From Deltaproteobacteria bacterium (GTDB lineage: Bacteria > Myxococcota_A > Polyangia > Polyangiales > JADJMO01), in the NCBI GenBank assembly GCA_025363655.1, contig JANYDK010000140.1, forward strand, positions 42,760 to 106,759: a DNA stretch of 64,000 nucleotides. The letters run 5' to 3'. Shown one piece after another: positions 16,619-25,044 of this stretch (positions within the stretch are counted from its first letter, which is position 1; each line of letters starts with the position of its first letter). The position numbers and the translations under genes are program-made. The notes beneath the pieces are model-generated. The model did not search any database. It had not been told where the DNA came from and was given only the letters and a program-made list of their open reading frames with translations.

Positions 16619-17107
16619 GTCGCCGCGCCGCTCGTCGTCGTCGCGCTCGGTTGCTCGTCGGAGGCTGCTCCGCCGCCGCGTCGTCCGCTTTCGGCCGACG
16701 TGGTGATGCCCGAGCCGGAGCCGCAGCCGAAGCAGGCCATCGCTCGCGCGGTCGTCGACAAGGCGATCAAGGCGGGGCTCGGTCACTTCCTCGCGTACGT
16801 CGACGTCGAGGCGCAGGTCGACAACGGCAAGTTCGTCGGCTGGAAGGTGATCGAGCTTCGCGGGCCCAAGGGCACGTGGGATGGCGTCGATCTGCGCGTC
16901 GGTGACGTCGTCGTTCGCGTCAACGGGTTCAAGGTCGAGCGCGACTACGAGGCCGACAAGGCCTTCAAGTCGCTCGCCGTCGCCAGCGAGATTCGCGTCA
17001 CCCTCCTCCGTGAGGGGCAGCCGGCCGAGCTCCGTCTCGCCATCGTCGCCGAGGGCGAGATGCCGCCCGACACCGCCGGCGTGATCAAAGAAGTGCCTGA
17101 AAAATAG
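16598..17107 (+). CDS. Lipoprotein with PDZ-like domain
   Basis: 169 residues. A signal peptide with candidate lipidation Cys19 (VVALGCSS) precedes a Pro-rich linker. The globular domain contains WDGVDLRVGDVVVRVNGFKV and an IRVTLLREGQ strand, the pattern of PDZ domains such as those of GspC/HtrA proteins. Such domains bind C-terminal peptides or partner proteins in the periplasm. The start codon is fixed by the signal peptide, so the gene really begins inside the upstream hairpin. Partner unknown. Confidence 0.78.
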   Translation: MRAFRLFVAAPLVVVALGCSSEAAPPPRRPLSADVVMPEPEPQPKQAIARAVVDKAIKAGLGHFLAYVDVEAQVDNGKFVGWKVIELRGPKGTWDGVDLRVGDVVVRVNGFKVERDYEADKAFKSLAVASEIRVTLLREGQPAELRLAIVAEGEMPPDTAGVIKEVPEK

Positions 17108-17183
17108 GCGTCGTTCACGTCACATAAGCTGATTACGCAATCGCCGCGGGCGTGAAGCCGAGGGTCCTCCATCGGAGGCTCTC

Positions 17184-17804
17184 GTGCACGTTCGTTCCTT
17201 CACGCTCCCGGCAGTCGCGCTCGGCGTCGCTGTCTCTCTCTTTCACCTCAAGCACGCGCGCGCCGACACCTACGTCGACGAGCCCGCGTTCGGTCACACC
17301 CAGATGGGCTTCGACGTCTTCGCGGCGACGCCGATCGCGCGCACGGGCGAAGAAGGTGGTGGACTCGTCGCCGGCGGTGGCAGCGAGATCCTCGCGGGCT
17401 ACGCCTGGGAGGGAGGCTTCTCGCTCTTCGGCGTCTTCGGCTACGCGCGCTGGTCGGGCAACGGAACTCTCGGTGACGCGATCGGCGATCGGCACGCGAG
17501 CTTCACGCAAGGCTACGCCGGGCTCACCGGCCGCTACGCGCTCTTTCCCTCGGCTGCCCTCTCGCCCTTCGTGCAGGCGACGCTCGTCGGCGGTCTCCTT
17601 CGCGTGCGCGGCGCGGTGAGCGGCGACGCCGACGGTGGCGGATTCGGCGCCGGCATCGGCGTGCGCTACCACGACGCACCTTGGGACGGCTTCGTCGCGC
17701 TCGAGTTGCGCGAGGACCGCTTCGGTTCGCCGGTCGACGGTGGCGACGCGGTCGTCATTTCCCGTGCATCGCTCATGTTCGGCGCCCTCGTCGATTTGCG
17801 CTGA
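17184..17804 (+). CDS. Outer-membrane beta-barrel protein
   Basis: 206 residues. Signal peptide (VALGVAVSLFHLKHARA) followed by alternating hydrophobic strands with Gly and aromatic residues: GGFSLFGVFGYARWSG, SPFVQATLVGGLLRVRG, GFGAGIGVRYHDAPWDGFVALELREDRF, and a final strand near MFGALVDLR. This fits an eight-stranded barrel of the OmpA/OmpW-like type. GTG start at 17184 follows GGAGG at 5 nt. Substrate or role unknown. Confidence 0.72.
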   Translation: MHVRSFTLPAVALGVAVSLFHLKHARADTYVDEPAFGHTQMGFDVFAATPIARTGEEGGGLVAGGGSEILAGYAWEGGFSLFGVFGYARWSGNGTLGDAIGDRHASFTQGYAGLTGRYALFPSAALSPFVQATLVGGLLRVRGAVSGDADGGGFGAGIGVRYHDAPWDGFVALELREDRFGSPVDGGDAVVISRASLMFGALVDLR

Positions 17805-17854
17805 CGAGACTTTCGCCGCCATTTCCTCGTACACTCGGGGAGGGAGGCTCGAAC

Positions 17855-18838
17855 ATGCGCATCACTTCAATCTTGGCTTTGGCATCGCTCGCCGTCTTGG
17901 TCGGCTGCTCGTCGTCGTCGTCGAGCGGTGGCGCGACCGATGGTGGCACCGACGGCGGCGGCTCCGGACCGACGGCGGATCAAGCGTGTACCGACTACGC
18001 GAAGGCGGTCTGCGATCGCGCCGCCAAATGCTCGGCGGCCCTCATCCAATCGTCCTTTGGTGACGCGGCGGCTTGCAACGCTTCGGTGAAGAGCGACTGC
18101 CTGGCGACGCTCGGCGCGCCGAGCACGTCGACCACTCCGACGATCGCGGCGACCTGCGTGCCGGCGATCACGGCGATGACGTGTGGCGATCTCTTCACCG
18201 GCAACACGCCTGCCGTCTGTCGCGTGCCGGGAAAGCTGGCCGACGGCGCAGCGTGCGGCGCCGACGCTCAATGCGTCACCGACTACTGCAGCACCACCTC
18301 GACCTCCATCTGCGGCACCTGCGGCAAAGCTCCCGCCGCTGGCGAAGCGTGCGACACCAAGAAGTGCGGCCCTGGTCTCACCTGCACGAGCAACAAGTGC
18401 GCGGCGCCGATCAAATCGGGCGCGGCCTGTGACGGCACGCTTCCGTGCGAGTTCGGCACCGGCTGCACCGACGGCAAGTGCGCTGCGCTCGCGGCGACTG
18501 CGGGTGCAGCGTGCGCCGCCGACGGCAAAGGCGCGCCCCCCTGCGATCTCTTCGCCGGTCTCTTCTGCGAACCGACGAGCAAGAAGTGCAAGGCCTTCAA
18601 GTTCGCAGGCGGCGGCGAAACCTGCGGCTATGACGCCACCGCGAGCGACTTCGTCCTCTGCGCCAAGGACGGCGTCTGCAAGGTCGCGAAGGCCGGAGAC
18701 GCGCAAGGCAAGTGCGTCGCTTCGGCCGGCGCGGGGACGGCCTGCAGCACCGACGCGGCCGTCGGACCGAAGTGCAACGAAGGCCTCTCGTGCGTCAGCG
18801 GCACCTGCAAGGCGCTCGATCCTGGCTCCTGCAAATAG
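17855..18838 (+). CDS. Cysteine-rich surface lipoprotein
   Basis: 327 residues with a canonical lipobox (LAVLVGC, Cys18), a Ser/Gly/Asp linker and about 30 Cys. Repeated units of the type G.AC....C....C....C (for example GAACGADAQCVTDYC, GLTCTSNKCA, GLSCVSGTCK) resemble the Dickkopf-like/EGF-like Cys-rich modules abundant in Polyangia surface lipoproteins. Likely outer-membrane anchored and disulfide-rich. ATG at 17855 follows GGGAGGGAGG. A bidirectional terminator follows at 18863-18897. No enzyme motif. Confidence 0.85.
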   Translation: MRITSILALASLAVLVGCSSSSSSGGATDGGTDGGGSGPTADQACTDYAKAVCDRAAKCSAALIQSSFGDAAACNASVKSDCLATLGAPSTSTTPTIAATCVPAITAMTCGDLFTGNTPAVCRVPGKLADGAACGADAQCVTDYCSTTSTSICGTCGKAPAAGEACDTKKCGPGLTCTSNKCAAPIKSGAACDGTLPCEFGTGCTDGKCAALAATAGAACAADGKGAPPCDLFAGLFCEPTSKKCKAFKFAGGGETCGYDATASDFVLCAKDGVCKVAKAGDAQGKCVASAGAGTACSTDAAVGPKCNEGLSCVSGTCKALDPGSCK

Positions 18839-18862
18839 CACCTGAATTCAGGCCTGAAATGA

Positions 18863-18897
18863 AAAACGCGCACGGGGTGATTCCTCGTGCGCGTTTT
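18863..18897. terminator. Bidirectional intrinsic terminator
   Basis: A 15-bp stem (18863-18877 / 18883-18897, one G-U pair) has a 5-nt loop, A-rich sequence on the left and TTTT-CG-TTTT on the right. It separates two convergent genes, the Cys-rich lipoprotein and the Gly-repeat membrane protein, and can work in both directions. Confidence 0.88.
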
Positions 18898-18931
18898 CGT
18901 TTTGGCGACTCGAGAGATTTTTTCGTGTCGC

Positions 18932-20968
18932 CTATTCGAAGTAGCTCTTCACCTGACGACGCAGCGCCTCGGGGATGTCGGCCTTGTCGACGCCGTTCAC
19001 CTCGTCGGCCGGCGTGCCTTCGTCGCCCGAGCCTTTGACGGTGGTCTTCGAGCCATCGGTGCCGGTCGACTTTTCGATCGAGCCGCCGGGGTTCGGAGTG
19101 CCGGTGCCGCCGACGCCCTTGGCCTTGGCCTTCAACGTCGCCGCGTCGAGCTTCTTCGAGTGACCTTTGTGGTCGCCTTTGCCGCCGCCGGGGCCGGGAC
19201 CGCCCATGCCGTCGCCGTCGCCCGTTCCACTGCCGTTGCCGTTGCCGTTCCCATTGCCGTTCCCGTTCCCGTTGCCATTCCCATTCCCGTTTCCGTTGCC
19301 ATTCCCGTCGCCGTCTCCATCGCCATCTCCGTCACCGTCGCCGTCGCCCTTGCCATCACCTTTGCCGTCGCCGTCGCCTTTGCCGTCGCCCTTACCGTCT
19401 TTGCCCTTGCCGTCTTTGCCTTTGCCGTCTTTCCCGCCCTTGCCGTCCTTCCCGTCTTTGCCGTCGCCGTCTTTGCCGTCTTTGCCATCGCTCAGACCCT
19501 TGCCGGCGTCGTCGGCGCCGTCTTCGCCGTCGTCGAGGCCTTCCTGCTGCTTCTCTTCGTCGGACTGCCCGCCCGACGGGTCGCCGTTCGCGAGATCGCG
19601 CAGCTCGTCTTCGAGCTCTTTCTGACCTTCCGGCGTGCCCAGCTTCTTCGCCAGGTCTTCGAGCTTCTTCTTCGCCTGCGGCGACATCTTTCCCGTCGCG
19701 CCGCCCTTGCTCGCCTGCTCTTTCAAATTCTCGGCGAGCTTCTTCCGCTGCTCGGGCGTCAGCTTCTCGAGACCTTTGCGGAGCGCGTCGGCGAGCTCTT
19801 TGGCGGCGCCGTCGGTGCCCTTCGAGTCGAAGTTCTTCGACTGCGTCCCCGGGTCGCCTGGCGTGCCCTTGAGCGCGTCGGCGAGCTCCTTGAGGACGTC
19901 GCTCTTGTCCTTGCGCGCCTCGAGTCGCTCCTTCTCCTTCTGGAGAATCTTCGCGATGTCGTCGGCGCCCTTCTTCTTCGCTTCTTCGATCGCCTTCTCC
20001 AGCGCGTCCTTCGCCTTCTGGCGATCTTCGTCTTCGCGCGCGTTGGCGATGCGCTCCATCATCTCGTCGAAAGCCTGCAAATCGCGGTCTTCCAGCGCGT
20101 CGGCGAGGCCGGGGAAGCCCTTCTCTTTGAGCGCGTCGGCGGCCGCGTCGAGGCCCGCTTTCTTCTCGCCGCCACCGAGCTCTTGCTTCTCGGCCTCGAG
20201 GCGCTGCTTCAGGCTCTTCAGCTTGTCGAGCGCTTCACGGCGCGGCATCCCCTCTTGCAGCTTCTTCTTCAGCTCGCGCGCGTCCTCGGCGATCTTCGCG
20301 AGACGATCTTTCTGCGCCTGATCTTTGGCGGGGAGCTTCTCGACCTGCGCGATCTTGTCGAGGCCAGGCACGGTGTCGAGCTTGACGACGTCGGTGCCGG
20401 TCGGCGGCGAGGCGTTGGCGCTCTTCGGCGGGCGCAGCGCGAACGCAGCGATGCAGGCGACGGTGCCGACGAGGGCGAGGGCATGCGTGCGACGCATGCG
20501 GCCAGGCGCGCGACGTGGTGTCCGGAGCGCGGTGATGGCGTCGTGCAACACTTCGCCGGGCGCGTCGCGGCCGCAGGTGATGGCGGTGGTGATCGACTCC
20601 TGCGTGCCGAGCACGCCGTCGACGTAGAGCGCGATGCGTTCGTCACTCCAGGCGCGACGCATGCCGCGGTAGGCACCGACGACCGCACCGACGCCGGCGA
20701 TGGCCACGCCGCCCATGCGCCACGAGTGATGGTGCGTGAAGTACGAAGCGACGACGAACCCGACGCCGAGGGTGGCGCCGACCGTGAGGCCATCGAGCGC
20801 GGCGCGAAACACCATGTGCCCGTTGATCGACGAACGCCAAGGCGCGAACGCCTCCTCGAGCTCGCGCCGCTCCCCAGCTCCGGCGAGCGCAGAGGCGCCC
20901 TTCGTCTTGGGTTCGCTCGCCGTCTCACTCGTCTCGTTCGCGTCGTTGTCGCTGCTCTTGTCGGCCAT
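18932..20968 (-). CDS. Large membrane protein with coiled coil and Gly-Asp/Gly-Asn repeats (DUF4175-like architecture)
   Basis: 678 residues. Start ATG at 20968 follows GAGGA. Hydrophobic segments lie near residues 55-100 and 160-180 (HALALVGTVACIAAFALRP). A long charged helical region (about 200-480) is rich in Lys and Glu, then come collagen-like DGKDGK/GKDGKG repeats and a GNGN tract of about 15 units. The C-terminus ends IPEALRRQVKSYFE. The layout of N-terminal membrane helices plus long charged repeats recalls DUF4175-type proteins found beside vWA/MoxR loci, and a vWA lipoprotein is encoded divergently next door. Function unknown. Confidence 0.7.
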   Translation of the reverse strand: MADKSSDNDANETSETASEPKTKGASALAGAGERRELEEAFAPWRSSINGHMVFRAALDGLTVGATLGVGFVVASYFTHHHSWRMGGVAIAGVGAVVGAYRGMRRAWSDERIALYVDGVLGTQESITTAITCGRDAPGEVLHDAITALRTPRRAPGRMRRTHALALVGTVACIAAFALRPPKSANASPPTGTDVVKLDTVPGLDKIAQVEKLPAKDQAQKDRLAKIAEDARELKKKLQEGMPRREALDKLKSLKQRLEAEKQELGGGEKKAGLDAAADALKEKGFPGLADALEDRDLQAFDEMMERIANAREDEDRQKAKDALEKAIEEAKKKGADDIAKILQKEKERLEARKDKSDVLKELADALKGTPGDPGTQSKNFDSKGTDGAAKELADALRKGLEKLTPEQRKKLAENLKEQASKGGATGKMSPQAKKKLEDLAKKLGTPEGQKELEDELRDLANGDPSGGQSDEEKQQEGLDDGEDGADDAGKGLSDGKDGKDGDGKDGKDGKGGKDGKGKDGKGKDGKGDGKGDGDGKGDGKGDGDGDGDGDGDGDGNGNGNGNGNGNGNGNGNGNGNGNGSGTGDGDGMGGPGPGGGKGDHKGHSKKLDAATLKAKAKGVGGTGTPNPGGSIEKSTGTDGSKTTVKGSGDEGTPADEVNGVDKADIPEALRRQVKSYFE
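19209..19500. repeat. In-frame 6-bp and 9-bp repeats encoding Gly-Asn, Gly-Asp and DGK tracts
   Basis: On the plus strand, CCGTTG/CCGTTC/CCATTC hexamers (about 19217-19310), CCGTCG/CCATCT hexamers, then TTGCCGTCx nonamers encode Gly-Asn, Gly-Asp and DGKDGK runs of the minus-strand membrane protein. Both units keep frame. Confidence 0.88.
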
Positions 20969-21309
20969 CGGGTCCTCGCGGTGGTGCACGCCGCCTTGGA
21001 GAAACGTAGCGTGCACCCTGGATACGGACGAGGCGGAGGGGGGATCTGTTCCAGGTTGGCGTCGGTCAATCGTCGTTCCAACGCCAAAAACGCATGAACC
21101 GTCGCATCAAATGCATAGTCATTCGATGTAAAAACGGCGTCAGATCTTCGGCGCCAGCGGTGCGTAGGTAGGTGCACGGCGCGTCGATTGGGGTCCCAAG
21201 CTCCGGACGGCGAACACGTCAGATGGCTGCGAGGTCGCCCAGGTGTGGCGGCCCCTGGGGAATTCTTGTGTGGGCGCGCCCTCAATCGGGCTGCGTCGAG
21301 GAGCGTCTC
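20969..21309. other. Divergent intergenic region
   Basis: 341 bases between the Gly-repeat membrane protein and the vWA lipoprotein, transcribed away from each other. It should hold both promoters. An AT-richer patch at about 21083-21134 is the best candidate, but I find no convincing -35/-10 pair and no coding potential or RNA gene. Confidence 0.6.
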
Positions 21310-23205
21310 ATGCGATCGAATCGTCGGCTCTCTTTGGTGCTCGTCACGTTGTGCGGCGGCACCATCTTCGCCGGTGCTTGTTCGGTGCGCCCGTCGCCCG
21401 ACTCGACGTCGCAGTCGAACCCGAAGCAGGACCCGACGAATGGGAGCGCTGCCGAGGAGAAACCCGCTTCGAAGAAGGAGCCGGTCGCTGCCAACGATGG
21501 CAAAGAGCTCGGCAAGCTGGACAAGGACTCGCCCGTGGTGGCCAAGGTGCCTGCCAATGCCTATTCGGCTGCGCCGCCGACGCCGATGCCGACGGGAGGA
21601 CAGGGACTCGCCAACCAGATCACCGCGAAGCCCTCGCCGCAGATCGGTGATCCGTACGGAGTCGGGGCCGGTGCGCCGATCGCGCCGATCGCGAAGGAGC
21701 AGATCCTCGATCCCAACGGACGCTACGCGACGACCTATCGGCCTGGTCTCGGTCACCTGGCGGCCTTCGAGGCGGCGATGGCCAAGGGGCTCGTGCCGGT
21801 CGCCGAGAAAGAAATCATCTCCGACGTCGGCGGACGTTTCACCCCTAATTTCAAGCTCGCCGAAGGCAAGACGCTCGGGCTCGCGAGCGATCTCGAGCGC
21901 GGCCTGCTCCCGCCGTCGGGCGGACCGATTCACTTTCGGCTCGCCCTCGAGAGCGCACCCGAGCTGAGCAAAGGGCGCCCGCACCTCTCGGTGCATCTGG
22001 TGCTCGACGTCAGCGGTTCGATGAATGGCGCGCCGATGGAGTCAGCCAAGGCTGCCGCACAGGCGCTCGTCGACAAGCTCGATGCCGGCGACGATTTCTC
22101 GCTCGTCACCTTCGCCGATGCCGCCGAGGTCACCGTCGCCGATGGTCTCGTCGGTCCTCGTCGCGCGCAGATCAAGGCGCTCATCTCCGAGGTGCACACG
22201 CTCGGCGGGACCAACATCGGCGCCGGGCTCCAGGCTGCGTATGGTCAAGCACAGGCGAAGTCGATCCCCGAGGACGCGATGAAGGTGGTGCTGCTCCTCT
22301 CGGATGGTCAGCCGACCGCAGGCATCCAGGATCCGCACCAGCTCGCCGACATCGCGCTCGATGGTTTCCAACACGGCGTGCAGACGAGCAGCTTCGGGCT
22401 CGGTGAGAGCTACGACGGCGCGCTCATGAGCGCGATCGCCGACGAAGGCGCCGGTGGTTACTACTATCTGAAGGACGGAGGCGCGATCGCACCCGCGCTC
22501 GCCACCGAAATCGATCAGCGGCTCGACCCCGCGGCCACCGCCGTCGAAGTGCGAATTCGCCTACAAAAAGGCGTCGATGTGCTCCGCGTCTACGGCTCGC
22601 GCAAGCTCACCGAGGCCGAGGCGACGATCATCCGCAAGCAAGAGGTCGCCGCCGACGCGCAGGCGAAGACGAAGCTGAAGATCGACAAAGATCGCGACAC
22701 CGACACCGAGGGAGGGATGCGCTTCTTCATCCCCGCGTTCGCGTCGGCCGATGGTCACTCCATCCTCCTCAAGCTCAACGTGCCTCCCGGCGTCGGCAAG
22801 AAAGACCTCGCGCTCGTCCAGCTCAAATACAAGGACGTCGTGCATCACAAGAACGTCGTCGAAGAGATTCCGCTGCGCGCGCTCTATGCCGACAGCGATG
22901 CCGCGAGCGCGGCCACCCTCGATGCGTCGGTCGCCAAGACGGTGCAAGGCTTCGGCGCTGGAGACGCCCTCGTCGAGGCAGCGATGAAGATCGCGAAGGG
23001 CGACAAAGCTGGCGCCGTCGCTCTCCTCGGCGAACGCGAAGCCCTCCTGCGAAAAGCCGCAGAGATGTTGAAGGAGCCTGAATTCAAGGCTGAAGCCGAT
23101 CGGCTGCATCGCCTCGCAGAACAAGCGGGCGGCGGCGGGACGATCGCCGAACCGATGCTGATGGCGATGCTCCTCGAGACCGCCGGTCACGCGCGCCTGC
23201 GCTGA
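21310..23205 (+). CDS. von Willebrand factor A domain lipoprotein (YfbK-like)
   Basis: 631 residues. Signal peptide with candidate lipid-anchored Cys24 (FAGACSVRPS), a Ser/Lys/Pro linker, then a conserved region (ATTYRPGLGHLAAFEAAMAKG) and a vWA domain starting near 225. The metal-ion-dependent adhesion site is complete: DVSGS at 233-237, GGTNIG with the Thr, and LLSDGQPT. The C-terminal third (about 400-600) is beta-rich and ends in helices, as in YfbK-like proteins. ATG at 21310 follows GAGGAG. Next gene begins 5 nt later and encodes a single-pass membrane protein; the two form an operon. Confidence 0.85.
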   Translation: MRSNRRLSLVLVTLCGGTIFAGACSVRPSPDSTSQSNPKQDPTNGSAAEEKPASKKEPVAANDGKELGKLDKDSPVVAKVPANAYSAAPPTPMPTGGQGLANQITAKPSPQIGDPYGVGAGAPIAPIAKEQILDPNGRYATTYRPGLGHLAAFEAAMAKGLVPVAEKEIISDVGGRFTPNFKLAEGKTLGLASDLERGLLPPSGGPIHFRLALESAPELSKGRPHLSVHLVLDVSGSMNGAPMESAKAAAQALVDKLDAGDDFSLVTFADAAEVTVADGLVGPRRAQIKALISEVHTLGGTNIGAGLQAAYGQAQAKSIPEDAMKVVLLLSDGQPTAGIQDPHQLADIALDGFQHGVQTSSFGLGESYDGALMSAIADEGAGGYYYLKDGGAIAPALATEIDQRLDPAATAVEVRIRLQKGVDVLRVYGSRKLTEAEATIIRKQEVAADAQAKTKLKIDKDRDTDTEGGMRFFIPAFASADGHSILLKLNVPPGVGKKDLALVQLKYKDVVHHKNVVEEIPLRALYADSDAASAATLDASVAKTVQGFGAGDALVEAAMKIAKGDKAGAVALLGEREALLRKAAEMLKEPEFKAEADRLHRLAEQAGGGGTIAEPMLMAMLLETAGHARLR

Positions 23206-23210
23206 ATCCC

Positions 23211-24035
23211 ATGAGCACCGAACAGACGACCCTCGTTCCGGTGACCCTCGATCGCCTCGCGACCTCGCTCGACGTCGCGGTCGGTGACGAGCTCGTGATC
23301 CGTGGTGCGTTCCGTTCGACGCTCGATGGCTCGATCGTCGATGCCAGCGCCACCCTCGATGGACCACCGGGCGCCGACACCGGTGGCATTCTCGATCTCG
23401 AAGGAGGCGGGCTTCACGTGGTCTCGCGTGATCTCGGCAGGCACGAGGTGCGCGTGGTCGTGCAAGAGATCGCGCCGGCCTGCGCCAAAGCTGGCGTCGT
23501 GCCGCCGTGCCTCGCCTTGCGTCTCTTGCCGCAAGCGCAGAGTCGCCTCCTGACGATGGCCGATTGGAAGGCCTCGCTCGGTGGCGGGCTGACGGTGGCG
23601 GTGCCTTTGCCGATCGTTCCTCCCGCGCCGATCGTGCGCGCGGTGCCTTACGCGGCGATCGTCATGTTCTTCGGTGCGATCGTCTTCGCGATCGTCGCCA
23701 CGCGAACCTTCGTTCGTCGTCGCGCAGCGTCACCTCAGGGTCGATTGCTCGCGCTCCTGCGACGTCTCGAGAAGAAGATCGCGAAGGCCGAACCGGCGCT
23801 GGTCGTCACCTTGCTCCCGACGCTCGCCGCCGCCAACGAAGCGGTGAGCGCGCGACGCATCGATGCTTCGTCACCGCAAGGCGCGCGCATCGTCGCGACG
23901 CTCGGGCGGATCGAAGGGCGGCTCGACGAGGCCACGCAGCGCACACGGGAAGGAAGAGAGCGCGCGGTCGCCGACGAGCTGGTCCGCGAGATGGAGGTGG
24001 CGGTGCGTGCGGCCGAAGAAGTGATGGCGATGTGA
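23211..24035 (+). CDS. Single-pass membrane protein, vWA operon partner
   Basis: 274 residues with no recognised family. Residues 1-135 form a beta-rich domain with no signal peptide at the start; one membrane helix lies near 148-168 (YAAIVMFFGAIVFAIVATRTF). The C-terminal 100 residues are Arg/Ala/Leu-rich and helical, probably cytoplasmic coiled coil. It starts 5 nt after the vWA lipoprotein stop, so co-translation is likely. Its TGA touches the stop of the convergent PEGA gene (TGATCA at 24033-24038). Confidence 0.7.
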   Translation: MSTEQTTLVPVTLDRLATSLDVAVGDELVIRGAFRSTLDGSIVDASATLDGPPGADTGGILDLEGGGLHVVSRDLGRHEVRVVVQEIAPACAKAGVVPPCLALRLLPQAQSRLLTMADWKASLGGGLTVAVPLPIVPPAPIVRAVPYAAIVMFFGAIVFAIVATRTFVRRRAASPQGRLLALLRRLEKKIAKAEPALVVTLLPTLAAANEAVSARRIDASSPQGARIVATLGRIEGRLDEATQRTREGRERAVADELVREMEVAVRAAEEVMAM

Positions 24036-25034
24036 TCAGAACCGACCGAACCAACGCAGCGTCGAGCCGTCGGTGGCGAGGCCCATCGTCGTCGCCGTCG
24101 CCGTCGTTTCACCGTCGCCGGGCTTGGTGACGAAGAGGACGACCGCCGCACCGAAGGCCACCGCCGAGACGCCGAGGAGCACGTTTCCTGCGCTGGTGTA
24201 GGTCTTTCCGCGATCTTCGAGGTAGCTCTTCGACTCGGGACAGCGCGTGCGATCGAGGCCGCAGGTGTCGTCGAGCTGACGGATCGTCGACGAGCGTTGG
24301 TAGTACATGACGCCCGCGCCGATCGCCGCACCGGCGCCGATGCCCGCGGCGATGAACGGCCAAGGCCACGAAGGCGATTCGTGGGTCTCGACGGCAACGG
24401 TCTTCTTTTCGACGCTCTTCGTTTCCTCGGCGGTCAGCGTCACCGCGACCTCGACCTGCTCACCACGCTCGACGAGCTCCACTTTTTGCTCGAACGGATG
24501 CTTGCCCTCGGCGCGCGCGGTGACGACATGCGTGCCCGGATCGTAAGGCAGCGCGATGCCGAGGAGGCTGGGGACGATCGTCGTTCCGTCGATCTCGACG
24601 ACCGCGCCTTCCGCTCCGTCGGGCATCCGCACGAGGAGCCGCGGAATGCGCGCGCGGAGGTCGGTCACGTGATTGCCGGCGTTCTTCGCGATCGTCGCGC
24701 TCGGCGCCGAGGTGTCACCGTTGACGTCGGAGAGCGCGCGCTCGAACTCGTTGAGCGCGTCCACGAGGTGACCGGTTTTCTCGAGGCAGAGCGCGACGTG
24801 AAAGCGTACGGCGGGGGTCGTCTTCACCGCGGCGACACGGCGGAAGTTCGCCAGCGCTCCTTCGAAATCGCCCTTTTCCTCGCGCTTCAGCCCATCCTCG
24901 AAGAGGTCGCGCGCCGCGGCGAGCTCGGCTGCGCTCGGTTGCGCGAGCGCCGGCAGGGGTGCCAAGACGAGCGAGGCCACGACGAGCCAAGGGATGGGAT
25001 TCGAAAAAGCACTGCGGAGGCCGCGTGTTCGCAT
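24036..25034 (-). CDS. Exported TPR/PEGA-domain protein with C-terminal membrane helices
   Basis: 332 residues. Signal peptide to about residue 31 (PLPALAQP), TPR-like helical region (LFEDGLKREEKGDFEGALANFRRVAAV, VRFHVALCLEKTGHLVDALNEFERAL), then a PEGA-type beta domain (VVEIDGTTIVPSLLGIALPYDPGTHVVTARAEGK) at about 140-200. Two membrane helices near 225-245 and 285-305 flank a Cys-containing loop. It starts 10 nt after the stop of the Ser/Thr kinase gene, so kinase and PEGA protein form an operon. It may present a surface or periplasmic sensor to the kinase (inference). Confidence 0.8.
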   Translation of the reverse strand: MRTRGLRSAFSNPIPWLVVASLVLAPLPALAQPSAAELAAARDLFEDGLKREEKGDFEGALANFRRVAAVKTTPAVRFHVALCLEKTGHLVDALNEFERALSDVNGDTSAPSATIAKNAGNHVTDLRARIPRLLVRMPDGAEGAVVEIDGTTIVPSLLGIALPYDPGTHVVTARAEGKHPFEQKVELVERGEQVEVAVTLTAEETKSVEKKTVAVETHESPSWPWPFIAAGIGAGAAIGAGVMYYQRSSTIRQLDDTCGLDRTRCPESKSYLEDRGKTYTSAGNVLLGVSAVAFGAAVVLFVTKPGDGETTATATTMGLATDGSTLRWFGRF

Positions 25035-25044
25035 CGGTTCTCGC

